NCBI GenBank assembly: GCA_039033695.1
Contig: JBCCCC010000012.1
Coordinates: 1-42,256 of the forward strand
Direction of reading: 5' to 3'
DNA length: 42,256 nucleotides
DNA from: CALBPI01 sp039033695
Lineage (GTDB): Bacteria > Pseudomonadota > Gammaproteobacteria > Steroidobacterales > Woeseiaceae
In this document: in pieces, positions 32,832-41,161 of the stretch
How the letters are laid out: each line of letters starts with the position of its first letter
Numbering within the stretch: the first letter of the stretch is position 1
The notes under the pieces: model-generated
Databases searched by the model: none
What the model saw: only the letters and a program-made list of their open reading frames with translations
Told to the model about the DNA's origin: nothing
Made by a program: the position numbers and the translations under genes

Positions 32832-33548
32832 TTAGTAGCGGGACAGCGCCACGCTGATGATTTGGCCAATCCGCTGCAAGAAGTCGACGCTCATGGCGGG
32901 ATGGAAATGCTCGGCGTTATTGCTGCCGATGGCGAGGAAGCCAACTTCAGCGTCGACTCCGAGTGGCAGCAAGGCTACGGAACCAATCTCGTCTGTATCG
33001 GCGCCAAACAGAAAGTCGCGTTGACTGTCGCGGACCTGGCCACAACGCGGGTTGCCGCGCTCCAGGAAGGTCGCGAATGGTTTGAGACAGGCCTCTTCGC
33101 GGCCATGCTGGCGGACGAAGCGCATTTTCGGTACGGATGCGAACGCTGCGTGATGGTTAAACAGCACGAGGACGGCTTGATCCGCTGAAAAACTGCGCCG
33201 CAAGCGCTCCTCCAGTGTTGTCAAAGTCTCGGTCAGCGAAGTCGCTTCAAGCATGGCCAGGGCGAGCGCATGAATACGACTAGCCAATGCATCGTTTCGA
33301 CGCGCCAGACCAACCAGCTCGTTCAGCTTGCGCTTCATCGTAATCTCATTGCTGCGCAGCGATGCGACCTGGCGTTCCACCAGCGATACTGTGCCGCCGG
33401 CTTCGTGCGGCAAGGTTAGTGACTGCAGCAACCGCGGATGCTTGTCAAAGAACTCCGGGTGCTGCTTGAGATAGGTCGCAATCGCCTCCTCGGACGGCAG
33501 GTTGACGTTGGCATTGGATTTGACGCGGGGCTTGGCGGTGCTGCTCAT
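32832..33548 (-). CDS. DUF484 protein (GAF-like)
   Basis: 238 residues. LPSEEAIATYLKQHPEFFDKHP, LVERQVASLRSNE and a GAF-like C-terminal part (SADQAVLVLFNHH, LPLGVDAEVGFLAIGSNNAEHFHP) fit DUF484. A coiled coil near 60-90 may allow dimers. The role is unknown. The gene almost always sits between dapF and xerC, as here. Its ATG overlaps the dapF stop by four bases (ATGA), and xerC follows after 15 bases, so the three form one operon. Confidence 0.94.
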   Translation of the reverse strand: MSSTAKPRVKSNANVNLPSEEAIATYLKQHPEFFDKHPRLLQSLTLPHEAGGTVSLVERQVASLRSNEITMKRKLNELVGLARRNDALASRIHALALAMLEATSLTETLTTLEERLRRSFSADQAVLVLFNHHAAFASVPKMRFVRQHGREEACLKPFATFLERGNPRCGQVRDSQRDFLFGADTDEIGSVALLPLGVDAEVGFLAIGSNNAEHFHPAMSVDFLQRIGQIISVALSRY

Positions 33549-34390
33549 AGTTGCACGGTACCTTCGAAGGAGAATGCGGCCGGGCCGGTCATGACGACCG
33601 GCTCGTTATGATTGCGCCAGTTTATCACGAGCGTACCGCCCGGCAGCGAAATCTCGACCTCATCATCGACCAGGCCATTGTCTCGCGCACAAACCATTGC
33701 CGCGCAAGCACCAGTGCCGCAGGCGCGCGTCTCGCCGACACCGCGCTCGAATACACGTAGCCGAATGTGTCCGCGATTGACGACTTCAGCGAAGCCGACA
33801 TTGACGCCTTCAGGAAACAGTTTGTGGCTGGCTAACGCGGGCCCCAGCCGCTCGACGGGCGCGGTTTCGATGTCATCAACAAACAGCACGCAATGCGGGT
33901 TGCCGAGCGATACGGCGGCGGCGTTGATGATTTCGCCCCGCAGCGCAATCGCATAGCGCTTGCGCTGCTGAGGTTGGTTAAATGGCACTGATGGTGGTGA
34001 AAAATCTGGCGCACTAAGTTCGACTTGCACTGTGTCGTCAGCCAGCACGCGCACACTGATCGTGCCCCCTTCGCTGCCCAGCCGAAAGGGCGAACCCTTG
34101 TCGATGCCGTCACGTTTTGCGAGCACTGCCGCAATGCAGCGCGCACCATTGCCACACTGTTCAACTTCACTACCGTCCGCATTGAACACTCGGTAGTGCG
34201 CGAGTACGTCGTCATTGCGTGGTGGCTCAATGACCAGCATCTGATCAAAACCGATGCCTGTGTGTCTGTTCGCCAATGCGCTAATTGTCTGTGACGGCAA
34301 TGAAAAATAAGTCTGCGAAGAATTTTGTTGCCAATCGATAACCACAAAATCATTGCCGAGCCCATGCATTTTCGTAAAGGTAATTTGCAT
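33545..34390 (-). CDS. dapF: Diaminopimelate epimerase DapF
   Basis: 281 residues from ATG 34390 (MQITFTKMHGLGNDFVV is the standard start). Met codons three and five codons upstream are possible, and no start has a clear ribosome-binding site. Both active-site Cys are present: C79 in EQCGNGARC and C224 in ETRACGTGAC. GNPHCVLFVDD is also conserved. It converts LL- to meso-diaminopimelate for lysine and peptidoglycan synthesis in the cytoplasm. It heads the dapF - DUF484 - xerC operon and is divergent from the ParA-type gene. Confidence 0.97.
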   Translation of the reverse strand: MQITFTKMHGLGNDFVVIDWQQNSSQTYFSLPSQTISALANRHTGIGFDQMLVIEPPRNDDVLAHYRVFNADGSEVEQCGNGARCIAAVLAKRDGIDKGSPFRLGSEGGTISVRVLADDTVQVELSAPDFSPPSVPFNQPQQRKRYAIALRGEIINAAAVSLGNPHCVLFVDDIETAPVERLGPALASHKLFPEGVNVGFAEVVNRGHIRLRVFERGVGETRACGTGACAAMVCARDNGLVDDEVEISLPGGTLVINWRNHNEPVVMTGPAAFSFEGTVQL

Positions 34391-34492
34391 GTCGTGCATT
34401 ATCACCGCACACGGCTTCAGTTAGTAGTCAATGGACTTTTGCGAAGGCGGGTTATATTTTAACAATAATAACAACAGGGCAGAGGATCTCAG

Positions 34493-35131
34493 ATGCGCCA
34501 TATCCTGGTTTTGAATGCGAAGGGCGGCTGCGGCAAGAGCACAATCGCAACAAATCTTGCTTCTTACTACGCGACCGAAGGGCAAAGCGTTGCGTTGGCG
34601 GACTACGACCCGCAGCGGTCATCGCTTGACTGGCTCGAGGCGCGCCCGGCGGAGGCTGCGCCAATCGTCGCAATTGACGCCGCGAATGACGGCTTTCGCC
34701 ATGTTCCGCGGTCAGCGGACGTGGTCGTGATTGACGCCCCTGCGCGCTCGCATGGGCCGGAGCTGACCAATCTGGTCAAGCACGCGGAAACCATCATTGT
34801 GCCGGTGCTGCCATCAACCATCGATATGCAGGCGACAACCAAGTTCATTGCGGAGCTTCAGGCTGTGGGTAAGGTGAGCCGCAAACAGGCGAAGATTGCT
34901 GTCGTTGGCAATCGTGTGCGCGAAAACACATTGATATTTGACGAGCTGGACGACTACCTCGACCGGCTCAAGGTACCGTACCTGACCTGGCTGCGTGATG
35001 CGCAGAACTATGTACGCGCTTACACGCGGGGCTTGGGCATCTTTGAGTTGCCCGAATACCTGGCCTGGCCCGATACCGAGCAATGGGAGCCTTTGCTCAA
35101 ATGGTTGCGATCCAAGCGTTCACAGCCCTGA
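34493..35131 (+). CDS. Orphan ParA-family ATPase
   Basis: 212 residues. It opens with MRHILVLNAKGGCGKST, the deviant Walker A (10-17) with the extra Lys at the start typical of ParA/MinD. ALADYDPQRSSLDWLE is the switch I region, and VVIDAPAR is Walker B. No ParB-type partner, parS or plasmid gene is nearby, so it is an orphan that may position a cargo other than the chromosome. The leader is AT-rich, and TATATT at 34453-34458 could be the -10, but the -35 is poor. AGAGG lies about eight bases before the ATG. It converges with the SDR gene, 12 bases between stops. Confidence 0.88.
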   Translation: MRHILVLNAKGGCGKSTIATNLASYYATEGQSVALADYDPQRSSLDWLEARPAEAAPIVAIDAANDGFRHVPRSADVVVIDAPARSHGPELTNLVKHAETIIVPVLPSTIDMQATTKFIAELQAVGKVSRKQAKIAVVGNRVRENTLIFDELDDYLDRLKVPYLTWLRDAQNYVRAYTRGLGIFELPEYLAWPDTEQWEPLLKWLRSKRSQP

Positions 35132-35143
35132 TTTAGCCTGGAC

Positions 35144-36034
35144 CTAGCGCTTGTCGGCCAGCGCGGCGCGAATGCCGTCGCGATGGTTGGCATACGCCAG
35201 CGATACGCCTAGTTCATGTACCAATCGGCTGTTGTCCAATAGCCGGGATTCGTTGATGAAGGACAGGCGCATCGGCGAGAAGACCTCTTGGGCCTGAGCA
35301 AGACTAATGTAGGGCGGGGGCGCTAGCCCGGCGACATCGGCGACGGACAACGTAAACTGCGAGCTCGAGGCGTGATCGCCATCGCAGACATTGATCAACG
35401 CCGGTGGCTTCTCGTGCAATAGCGCTGACAGAAAAGCGCGCGCGAGGTCATCCACATGAATGCGATTGCCGGGGCCAAGCTCCGCCGGGTCGATAATCGG
35501 TTGCTGGTCCCGCAAAGCTTGCAGCGGCAACCGCCCTGGCCCGTAAATGCCCGCAATTCGCAGGATGACGTGACTTACCCTAGTCTCAGCCCAGTCCAGT
35601 AATGTCTGTTCTGCGCCGAGACGTGCTCTGGCCCTGGTGGTGCGTGGCGTTGGCGGGGTCAATTCGCAGACCGCTCGCCCGCCATGATCACCATAAACAC
35701 CGCTGGTACTTGCCAGCACGATACGAACCGGTTGGAATGGCAGCATCGACAGAAGCCTCTTGAGCCTCTGATCAGGCGGTACGATGTCGCCGTCGTCAAG
35801 TTTCGGTGGTGGTGCCAGCCATGCAATTCGCCAAGCCAGGTTGCGGCTGTCCAGAGCGCGCAACGCAGCGTCGATGCTGTCTGCATTATCAAGGTCAGCG
35901 CTAACCGCCTGGCAACCTGCCTGCGGTGTGGGATTACGCGCCAGCAGAACGACATGCTGGCCGTCCTCAGCCGCAAGACTGGCTAGCCGGCTGCCCGTGT
36001 AGCCGGCGCCAACGATCAGCAACGCGTCTTTCAA
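35144..36034 (-). CDS. SDR-family NAD(P)-dependent epimerase/reductase (YeeZ-like)
   Basis: 296 residues. GAGYTGSRLA (8-17) is a Rossmann nucleotide-binding motif close to that of YeeZ-like proteins. STSGVYGDHGG and ILRIAGIYGPGRLPLQAL are the epimerase strands, with Tyr in VYG acting as usual. INVCDGDHASS and RIHVDDLARAFLSAL are also typical of the extended SDR group. The substrate is unknown. It follows hemY by 5 bases and is probably the last gene of the hem operon. A role linked to haem is not shown. Confidence 0.86.
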   Translation of the reverse strand: MKDALLIVGAGYTGSRLASLAAEDGQHVVLLARNPTPQAGCQAVSADLDNADSIDAALRALDSRNLAWRIAWLAPPPKLDDGDIVPPDQRLKRLLSMLPFQPVRIVLASTSGVYGDHGGRAVCELTPPTPRTTRARARLGAEQTLLDWAETRVSHVILRIAGIYGPGRLPLQALRDQQPIIDPAELGPGNRIHVDDLARAFLSALLHEKPPALINVCDGDHASSSQFTLSVADVAGLAPPPYISLAQAQEVFSPMRLSFINESRLLDNSRLVHELGVSLAYANHRDGIRAALADKR

Positions 36035-36039
36035 AACGG

Positions 36040-37239
36040 CTAGTCCTTTGTGCCGGGACCAGGTAGTGCTAACGGGTCCTTGGCAACCAGCGTCAGCCCC
36101 TTTTTGTACGCCTCGGCGGCGGCGCCACTCTCACCGAGCTGAGTGAGCAACTGACCGTAACTTGAAAAGGCAGCTGGACTGGCCGCGATGGCCAGCGACG
36201 ATTCGAGGTAGCTACGTGCCTTGCCCCAAAGTTTGTTGGCCATGCAAAGGCGGCCGGCCGTCAGCAGCAGCTGTGCATCATCTGGATGTTTTGACAGCCA
36301 TGATTCGGCCTGTTGAAGCTGGCGGCCCTCGTCGCCGCCAATGATCTCGCCGTATAGCAATATCAGCTGCGGGTGCCAGGTCGTCTTCAGCATTTGCCGA
36401 AGCTCACTCTCGGCCAGCTCGGCATTGTCAGTCGCCTTGAGTGCAATGATGTAGGCGATGCGAAGATCGGCATTCTTGCGCAGTGCCTTGGGAATATCCT
36501 GCCACTCGCGCGGGACGTCCCCATTGATGCCGCCCGTCTCCTCTAGCCTGTGCTGATGGAAGCCGATGGACCATTCGTCAAGCGTATCCTTGCCTGGTTT
36601 GCCAATCCGCCGAAGTCTGGGCAGCAACGCACCCAGCGCTGGCCAGTCTTCCAGCTGCCGGTACAGCTTGGCCAGCAGCACGATTGCCTGACCGCGTCCT
36701 TGCTCCTGCTCATCCAGCTGCTTCAGCGTCGCCTGAGCAAGCTCATATTGCTCGTGTGCGATCTGCAAATCCGCTTGCGTGAGCAACACGGCGCTGCTTG
36801 CTTCCGGTTGCGTCTCATAGGCGAGTTTGAGCCAGTTGTCGCGGCGCGCATCCTGGTTCTGCAACTGGGCGGCGCGCGCCGCGGCAAGGTAGTTCAGCAG
36901 AGGTGCATCGGACTTAGAGGCACCGCGCGTCAGCATCTTCTCGCCTTTTGCGTAGTTGCCCTCGGCGATCTCGATCAGTCCGCGCGTGAATCGCTTACCT
37001 GCCCGACGGCCCTGCATATGCGCAGCAGCTTCGCCGAGCTTGCGGGGCGCGCGCAGCAGCCAGAGGATGGCCCAGGCGGTTGTTGCGAGTAACAGCAGGA
37101 CGATGATGAGGCCAGGTACTGACATCTCGATGATGTAGTCGCGAAAGTTGATAACGACATAGCCAGGATCAGCCATAACAAAATGTGTGGCCAGCGTGCC
37201 CAGCAACAGCGCAACGATAATGAGGCCGGTGAGCTTCAT
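36040..37239 (-). CDS. hemY: HemY, membrane protein of the hem operon
   Basis: 399 residues. Two membrane helices at the N-terminus (4-22 and 42-64) enclose DPGYVVINFRDYIIEMSVPG, the HemY family hallmark. The rest is a soluble helical TPR-like region (AEGNYAKGEKMLTRGASKSD, LYRQLEDWPALGALLPRLRR, YLESSLAIAASPAAFSSYGQLL). This is the proteobacterial HemY, not protoporphyrinogen oxidase; its precise job is still unclear. Its ATG overlaps the hemX stop by four bases (ATGA). Confidence 0.94.
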   Translation of the reverse strand: MKLTGLIIVALLLGTLATHFVMADPGYVVINFRDYIIEMSVPGLIIVLLLLATTAWAILWLLRAPRKLGEAAAHMQGRRAGKRFTRGLIEIAEGNYAKGEKMLTRGASKSDAPLLNYLAAARAAQLQNQDARRDNWLKLAYETQPEASSAVLLTQADLQIAHEQYELAQATLKQLDEQEQGRGQAIVLLAKLYRQLEDWPALGALLPRLRRIGKPGKDTLDEWSIGFHQHRLEETGGINGDVPREWQDIPKALRKNADLRIAYIIALKATDNAELAESELRQMLKTTWHPQLILLYGEIIGGDEGRQLQQAESWLSKHPDDAQLLLTAGRLCMANKLWGKARSYLESSLAIAASPAAFSSYGQLLTQLGESGAAAEAYKKGLTLVAKDPLALPGPGTKD

Positions 37240-38570
37240 TCAGCAATCTGCCCAACATTGCGTTGCTGGCGAAGCAGATTGAGCGATCCCGATATGTCAG
37301 GCCGTTCGCTCACAAGGTTAGCGTCGGCAACGCCGATCAACATCTCAAGTGCGGCGCCGACAGCCGGATCATCATTGTCAAAGTAAGTTCGCAACCACTT
37401 TTCTGCGTCTTGCAGGCTCTGTTGATAGCTGGCGGTTTCGCCCAGCAGCAGCGACAGTCGTGCGGCCTGCAGCTGCAGCTCAAGGTTCAGTCTCAGGAAG
37501 TACTCGGCTTCCGGAGACAACATGGCCTCGACGCGGGTATCTGATCGGCGGATACGAAACAAGGTTGACGCGGCCTGGTTGACTGTTGCCTTGGCGCGTT
37601 CCCAGCCTGTCAGATCATCCAGCGACCTGGCGTCGTCGCCAGCCTTGGGCACACGGATCTCGTTGGCTAGCGGCAAGCCGCCAACCATCGAAGCCAAGCT
37701 GCCGAGGGTCAACGTGACGCCCTCGATGTCAGTCTTGTTAATGGCGTTCAGTGTTGCCAGCTCGGTCGCGAGTTCGCGGCGCACCGCAGTGTAGGCCGGG
37801 TCGCCCAGTTCGCGCACCCTCTGGTCAGCCAGCTCCAGGGCCTTGGCGCCAAGCGCGGGATTGTTGGCCAGCTGAACCTGCGCATTCGCGATTTGCATGT
37901 AGTACTCGGCCTCTGCAAGCAGCCAGGCATTGCGCGAGCCGGCAGAGATGCCCTGCAGCGTCACCAGAGCGTCTTCCGTATTGCGCACCCGCCCTGGTAG
38001 CGAGTCCAGCAGGTCCACACGCTCTTCAATGGACGTCTTCAAACGTTGCGTGTCTTGACGTTGTTCCTGCAAGGCACTGTCGCTGTCGTTCATGGCTTGC
38101 GATAGCTCGCCAAGGTTCTCGCTGAGCACGTCGATCTTGGCGTTCAAACGGTCGATGTCGGCAACCGTCGCCGCGGGAATCAAATCCTCGGCCGCCGAGG
38201 CTGGTGTTGGCGCTGCCGTTGACGGGCTGCTCGTCGCGCTTGCCGTTTCGGTTGGGGCTTCGCGAAACAGGTAGAAATACACGAGCGCAGCGACAGCGAT
38301 AAGTACAACGGCCAGCGTCAACAGCTTGATAAGGCCGCCACCGGACTTTTTGGCGCTTGTCTGCGGCTCGTCCTGCGCGACCGGTTCGGGATCGCTAGCG
38401 GGTTCTGGCGCTGCGACTTCGATCTCCACCGCATCGCTTGCATGGCCAGCTGGTGTTGTCTGCGGGTTGGCGTCCTTTGCGGCGTCCTCGGAAACCGCTT
38501 CCTCAGCAATATGCTCGCTGGGCGCTTCGGCTTTTTCTGGTTGGTCCCCGGAACTCTTGGCGTCGCTCAT
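37236..38570 (-). CDS. hemX: HemX, membrane-anchored hem operon protein
   Basis: 444 residues from ATG 38570, with GAGG seven bases before. A Met four codons upstream lacks such spacing. The first 75 residues are acidic, low-complexity and cytoplasmic. One membrane helix (about 83-102) follows, then an Ala/Ser/Pro stretch and a periplasmic coiled-coil domain (DIDRLNAKIDVLSENLGELS, YYMQIANAQVQLANNPALGA). Many databases call it a uroporphyrinogen-III methyltransferase, but there is no SAM-binding domain here, so that name should not be used. It is probably a structural partner of HemY. It follows hemD by 21 bases. Confidence 0.92.
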   Translation of the reverse strand: MSDAKSSGDQPEKAEAPSEHIAEEAVSEDAAKDANPQTTPAGHASDAVEIEVAAPEPASDPEPVAQDEPQTSAKKSGGGLIKLLTLAVVLIAVAALVYFYLFREAPTETASATSSPSTAAPTPASAAEDLIPAATVADIDRLNAKIDVLSENLGELSQAMNDSDSALQEQRQDTQRLKTSIEERVDLLDSLPGRVRNTEDALVTLQGISAGSRNAWLLAEAEYYMQIANAQVQLANNPALGAKALELADQRVRELGDPAYTAVRRELATELATLNAINKTDIEGVTLTLGSLASMVGGLPLANEIRVPKAGDDARSLDDLTGWERAKATVNQAASTLFRIRRSDTRVEAMLSPEAEYFLRLNLELQLQAARLSLLLGETASYQQSLQDAEKWLRTYFDNDDPAVGAALEMLIGVADANLVSERPDISGSLNLLRQQRNVGQIAE

Positions 38571-38591
38571 CAGTTGCCTCAAAGGCTATCG

Positions 38592-39353
38592 TTAAATTTG
38601 TCCGCTGGCCGCCATCGCATTCAGCGCGGTTATCAAGTCACTCACCTGTGGGCCTTGCGCCTGCACACGAAGTGCATCGTGGCCCAGCTTGGCTGCGTGC
38701 TCCAGCACGCGCGTGCTGGGGCTAAGTAATGGTGTGACCATGAACATTCGTTGACCGCGCGTGGTCAAGGTCGTCATTACGTTGTCCAGCGTGGCTACGC
38801 TCAGGCAAGTAGTCACAGCGATATCTCCCTGCGACCAACGTGTCTCCAGATATTGTACTTGTTCAACACTCAAAGTGGGGCGATCGCGACGGTAGACCTC
38901 GAGAATATGTACGCTGGCACCGCGCTCGCGAAGCGTGTCGATCAGCAGCTCGCGGCCGCCTACGCCACGCACAATGACAATGCGCTTGCCGTGAAGGTGC
39001 TGAAAGACGCTGAGCTTGAGCAGTGCCTCCGAGTCGAATCCCGCCTTCGCACTCAGTGGTTGACGCAATCCGATGGCCGCCAATGCGCGCGATGTCGAAG
39101 GCCCTATCGCGACCGGCTGTGCCCCCGCATCGACGAGTGTTTTGGTGAGTGGGGCACCATATTGCACTGCATTTGGGCTGATATAGATGACCCAATCCGC
39201 TTGTACGATCGGGCAGCGGGCATCAATCGGCTCTATCTGGATACCCGGTAAGAACACGGGTAACCCACCCGCTTCTCGTACTGCGTGCGCGAACGGTTCA
39301 GCTTGCGCGACCGCCCGCGTGATAAGGATGCCTTTGTTGGCGAGTGCTGAGAT
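38592..39353 (-). CDS. hemD: Uroporphyrinogen-III synthase HemD, no canonical start codon
   Basis: 253 residues if translation begins at ATC 39353. HemD normally starts with a strand like ILVTRP; here GILITRAVAQAEPFAHAVREAGGLPVFLPG is clearly in frame and homologous. The frame is closed upstream by TAA inside hemC, and between that stop and this stretch there is no ATG, GTG or TTG. The first usable canonical codon is GTG 39257, which would delete the first 32 residues of the domain. An ATC start (one base from ATG), 1 base after the hemC stop, is the best fit; a base error is possible. Later blocks (DWVIYISPNAV, AIGPSTSRAL, ALLKLSVFQHLHGKRIVIVRG) match. HemD closes hydroxymethylbilane to uroporphyrinogen III. 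Confidence 0.88.
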   Translation of the reverse strand: MSALANKGILITRAVAQAEPFAHAVREAGGLPVFLPGIQIEPIDARCPIVQADWVIYISPNAVQYGAPLTKTLVDAGAQPVAIGPSTSRALAAIGLRQPLSAKAGFDSEALLKLSVFQHLHGKRIVIVRGVGGRELLIDTLRERGASVHILEVYRRDRPTLSVEQVQYLETRWSQGDIAVTTCLSVATLDNVMTTLTTRGQRMFMVTPLLSPSTRVLEHAAKLGHDALRVQAQGPQVSDLITALNAMAASGQI

Positions 39354-39354
39354 G

Positions 39355-40272
39355 CTACACCGCCTGATGGATTAACTCTGCCGCACCATTGTCGAGCATG
39401 CGCTGCGCAATTTGTTGGCCCAGCGCGTCGCCGTCGCTCGCAGCACCACGGATGGTTTCGCGCAAGGCGGTCTGCCCGTCGGTGCTTGTCAGTAGTGCCT
39501 CAAGTGCAAGCTGCCCGTCATCGTCGGTTACTGCGTGCACACCTAACGGGGAATGGCAGGTTGCCTCCAGCGTGAGCGCGACAGCGCGTTCAGCCGCAAT
39601 CGCATCGGCAGACTTGGCACTCTGAAGCTTACCGAGCAGGGCGCGCAGTTCGTCGCGCTCGGACAGGCATTCAATACCCACAATGCCTTGGCCGACCGCC
39701 GGCAACATTGTGGTGACAGGCAATGCCTGGGCAATGCGTTCCGGCATGCCGAGTCGCTGTAACCCAGCGCAGGCAAGCAAGATGGCATCAAAGTCGCCAG
39801 CGTCGAGTTTGGCAAGGCGGGTATTCACATTGCCGCGGACGGGCTGAATATCAAGGTCCGGGCGCAACATCTTCAGTTGTGAGGATCGACGAAGGCTTGA
39901 CGTGCCAACCGTAGCACCTTGAGGCAGCGCCTCCAGTGTTGTGCCAACGACAGCGTCACGCGGATCGGCTCGCGTCAGAACGGCCGCGATGGTAAAGCCT
40001 TCGGGCATTTCGGCTGGCACATCCTTCATTGAGTGCACGGCAATGTCAGCCGTTCTCTCGAGCATGGCATGTTCCAGCTCCTTGATGAACAAGCCTTTGC
40101 CACCTACTTTGTTGAGCGCGACATCGAGAATGCGGTCACCCTTGGTCACCATCGGGACGAGCTCTACTGACCGCACGTCCGGCAGTGCCCGCAGCAAGTC
40201 AGCGACATGATTGGCTTGCCATAGCGCAAGGTCGCTCTTGCGCGTGGCGATTCTGATTGTGTGTTGTGTCAA
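39355..40272 (-). CDS. hemC: Porphobilinogen deaminase HemC
   Basis: 305 residues from TTG 40272, with GGGG about 10 bases before; no ATG or GTG is available upstream in frame before a TGA. RIATRKSDLALWQANHV is the standard start. Asp84 in HSMKDVP is the catalytic Asp, and C239 in LEATCHSPLG holds the dipyrromethane cofactor. GTSSLRRSSQL and RGNVNTRLAKLD bind substrate. It joins four porphobilinogen units to hydroxymethylbilane in the cytoplasm. It heads the hem operon. Confidence 0.97.
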   Translation of the reverse strand: MTQHTIRIATRKSDLALWQANHVADLLRALPDVRSVELVPMVTKGDRILDVALNKVGGKGLFIKELEHAMLERTADIAVHSMKDVPAEMPEGFTIAAVLTRADPRDAVVGTTLEALPQGATVGTSSLRRSSQLKMLRPDLDIQPVRGNVNTRLAKLDAGDFDAILLACAGLQRLGMPERIAQALPVTTMLPAVGQGIVGIECLSERDELRALLGKLQSAKSADAIAAERAVALTLEATCHSPLGVHAVTDDDGQLALEALLTSTDGQTALRETIRGAASDGDALGQQIAQRMLDNGAAELIHQAV

Positions 40273-40398
40273 AGGTGTCCCCGAAACGTTCGCATTGGCC
40301 TGTCAGCATCCATGGCTAACACAGCTGCTACTTTAGCGGCAAACGCCGACGGTTGCAGGTGTCGCGCCGCCAGACGGCGCTAACACCAACACTCAGGG

Positions 40399-40869
40399 CT
40401 AGTTACAGAACTCGGTGATGGCAGCCTGAACCTCAGCACGCGCTTCGAGCGTTTCCTCTTCGGTCAGGTAGGCTTTCGCGCCATCGGAGTCGAGTTTGTA
40501 CAGACGACGGGCTTGGGTGAACTGGGTCATTTTCCGGCGTGCTGCATCGCAGCTCTCGCGACGCAACTCGGCCATACGCTCGGCTTCTTCCGGGCTGACT
40601 TCAGGCTCAGTCGGGTTGCGGGATTCCTGAAAACGCTCAGATTGCTCGTTTCTCAGATTAACCGCCGCTGCCAGCGAATCGCGAGCTGCTGCGCGGTTTG
40701 TACGTGAGCTTTCAATTTGCGAGGGCTCTGCATCTTTATGCTGCGGTTGGTCGGCATAGTGTACAACGCCGTCCTCGTCCACCCACTTGTAGATCTGAGC
40801 TTGCACACTCGTGCAAAAAATCGCTGATGCAGCAATGGCCAGCAAAGCCGCGGTTTTCGAGAATTTCAT
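40399..40869 (-). CDS. DUF4124 exported protein
   Basis: 156 residues from ATG 40869; the frame goes 16 codons further up, but this Met begins the signal peptide (1-24, ending VQA). QIYKWVDEDGVVHYADQPQ is the DUF4124 hallmark. The mature part is rich in Glu, Arg and Ala, likely helical, with a late Cys pair (C122 and C155). It should act in the periplasm. No function is known. It lies alone between the amt terminator and hemC. Confidence 0.88.
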   Translation of the reverse strand: MKFSKTAALLAIAASAIFCTSVQAQIYKWVDEDGVVHYADQPQHKDAEPSQIESSRTNRAAARDSLAAAVNLRNEQSERFQESRNPTEPEVSPEEAERMAELRRESCDAARRKMTQFTQARRLYKLDSDGAKAYLTEEETLEARAEVQAAITEFCN

Positions 40870-41019
40870 GTCAGTGATTCCGTAACGACAACAATAATAT
40901 GTCACATGGCGTTTCAAGAAGTTTCACAACTGTAAACCAAAAACGGCGGCGATGGGGTGAACTGGTTCGCATCGCTTGCCGTGCATGGCGCCCGCGTTAT
41001 GTCCGCCGGTGTTATGTCG

Positions 41020-41047
41020 AAAAAAAACGGGCCCTTGCGGGCCCGTT
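41020..41047 (-). terminator. Rho-independent terminator of the ammonium transporter
   Basis: On the minus strand, AACGGGCCC (41047-41039) pairs with GGGCCCGTT (41034-41026) around a 4-base loop (GCAA). The T-run covers 41027-41020. It lies 115 bases after the amt stop at 41162. The strongest terminator in the window. Confidence 0.92.
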
Positions 41048-41161
41048 CAAAGGGGTGATCGAGTTACCTCAAATTAACCCGTAACGTGTCATCGAGGGGG
41101 GGTCAGACGCGCTACTGGTTATCAATTTAGCGTTCTATTGTGACGCTAATGTGAAGGTTTC

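Noticed and set aside
34432..34458. Promoter before the ParA-type gene (TGGACT / TATATT)
   Set aside because: The spacer is only 15 bases and the -35 is a weak match, so it is mentioned but not called.
37236..38570. Naming hemX as a uroporphyrinogen-III methyltransferase
   Set aside because: The sequence has a membrane helix and coiled coil but no SAM-binding fold.
40352..40385. GCGCCG/CGGCGC hairpin between hemC and the DUF4124 gene as terminator
   Set aside because: GC stem without T-run on either strand; cannot be told from chance in GC-rich DNA.
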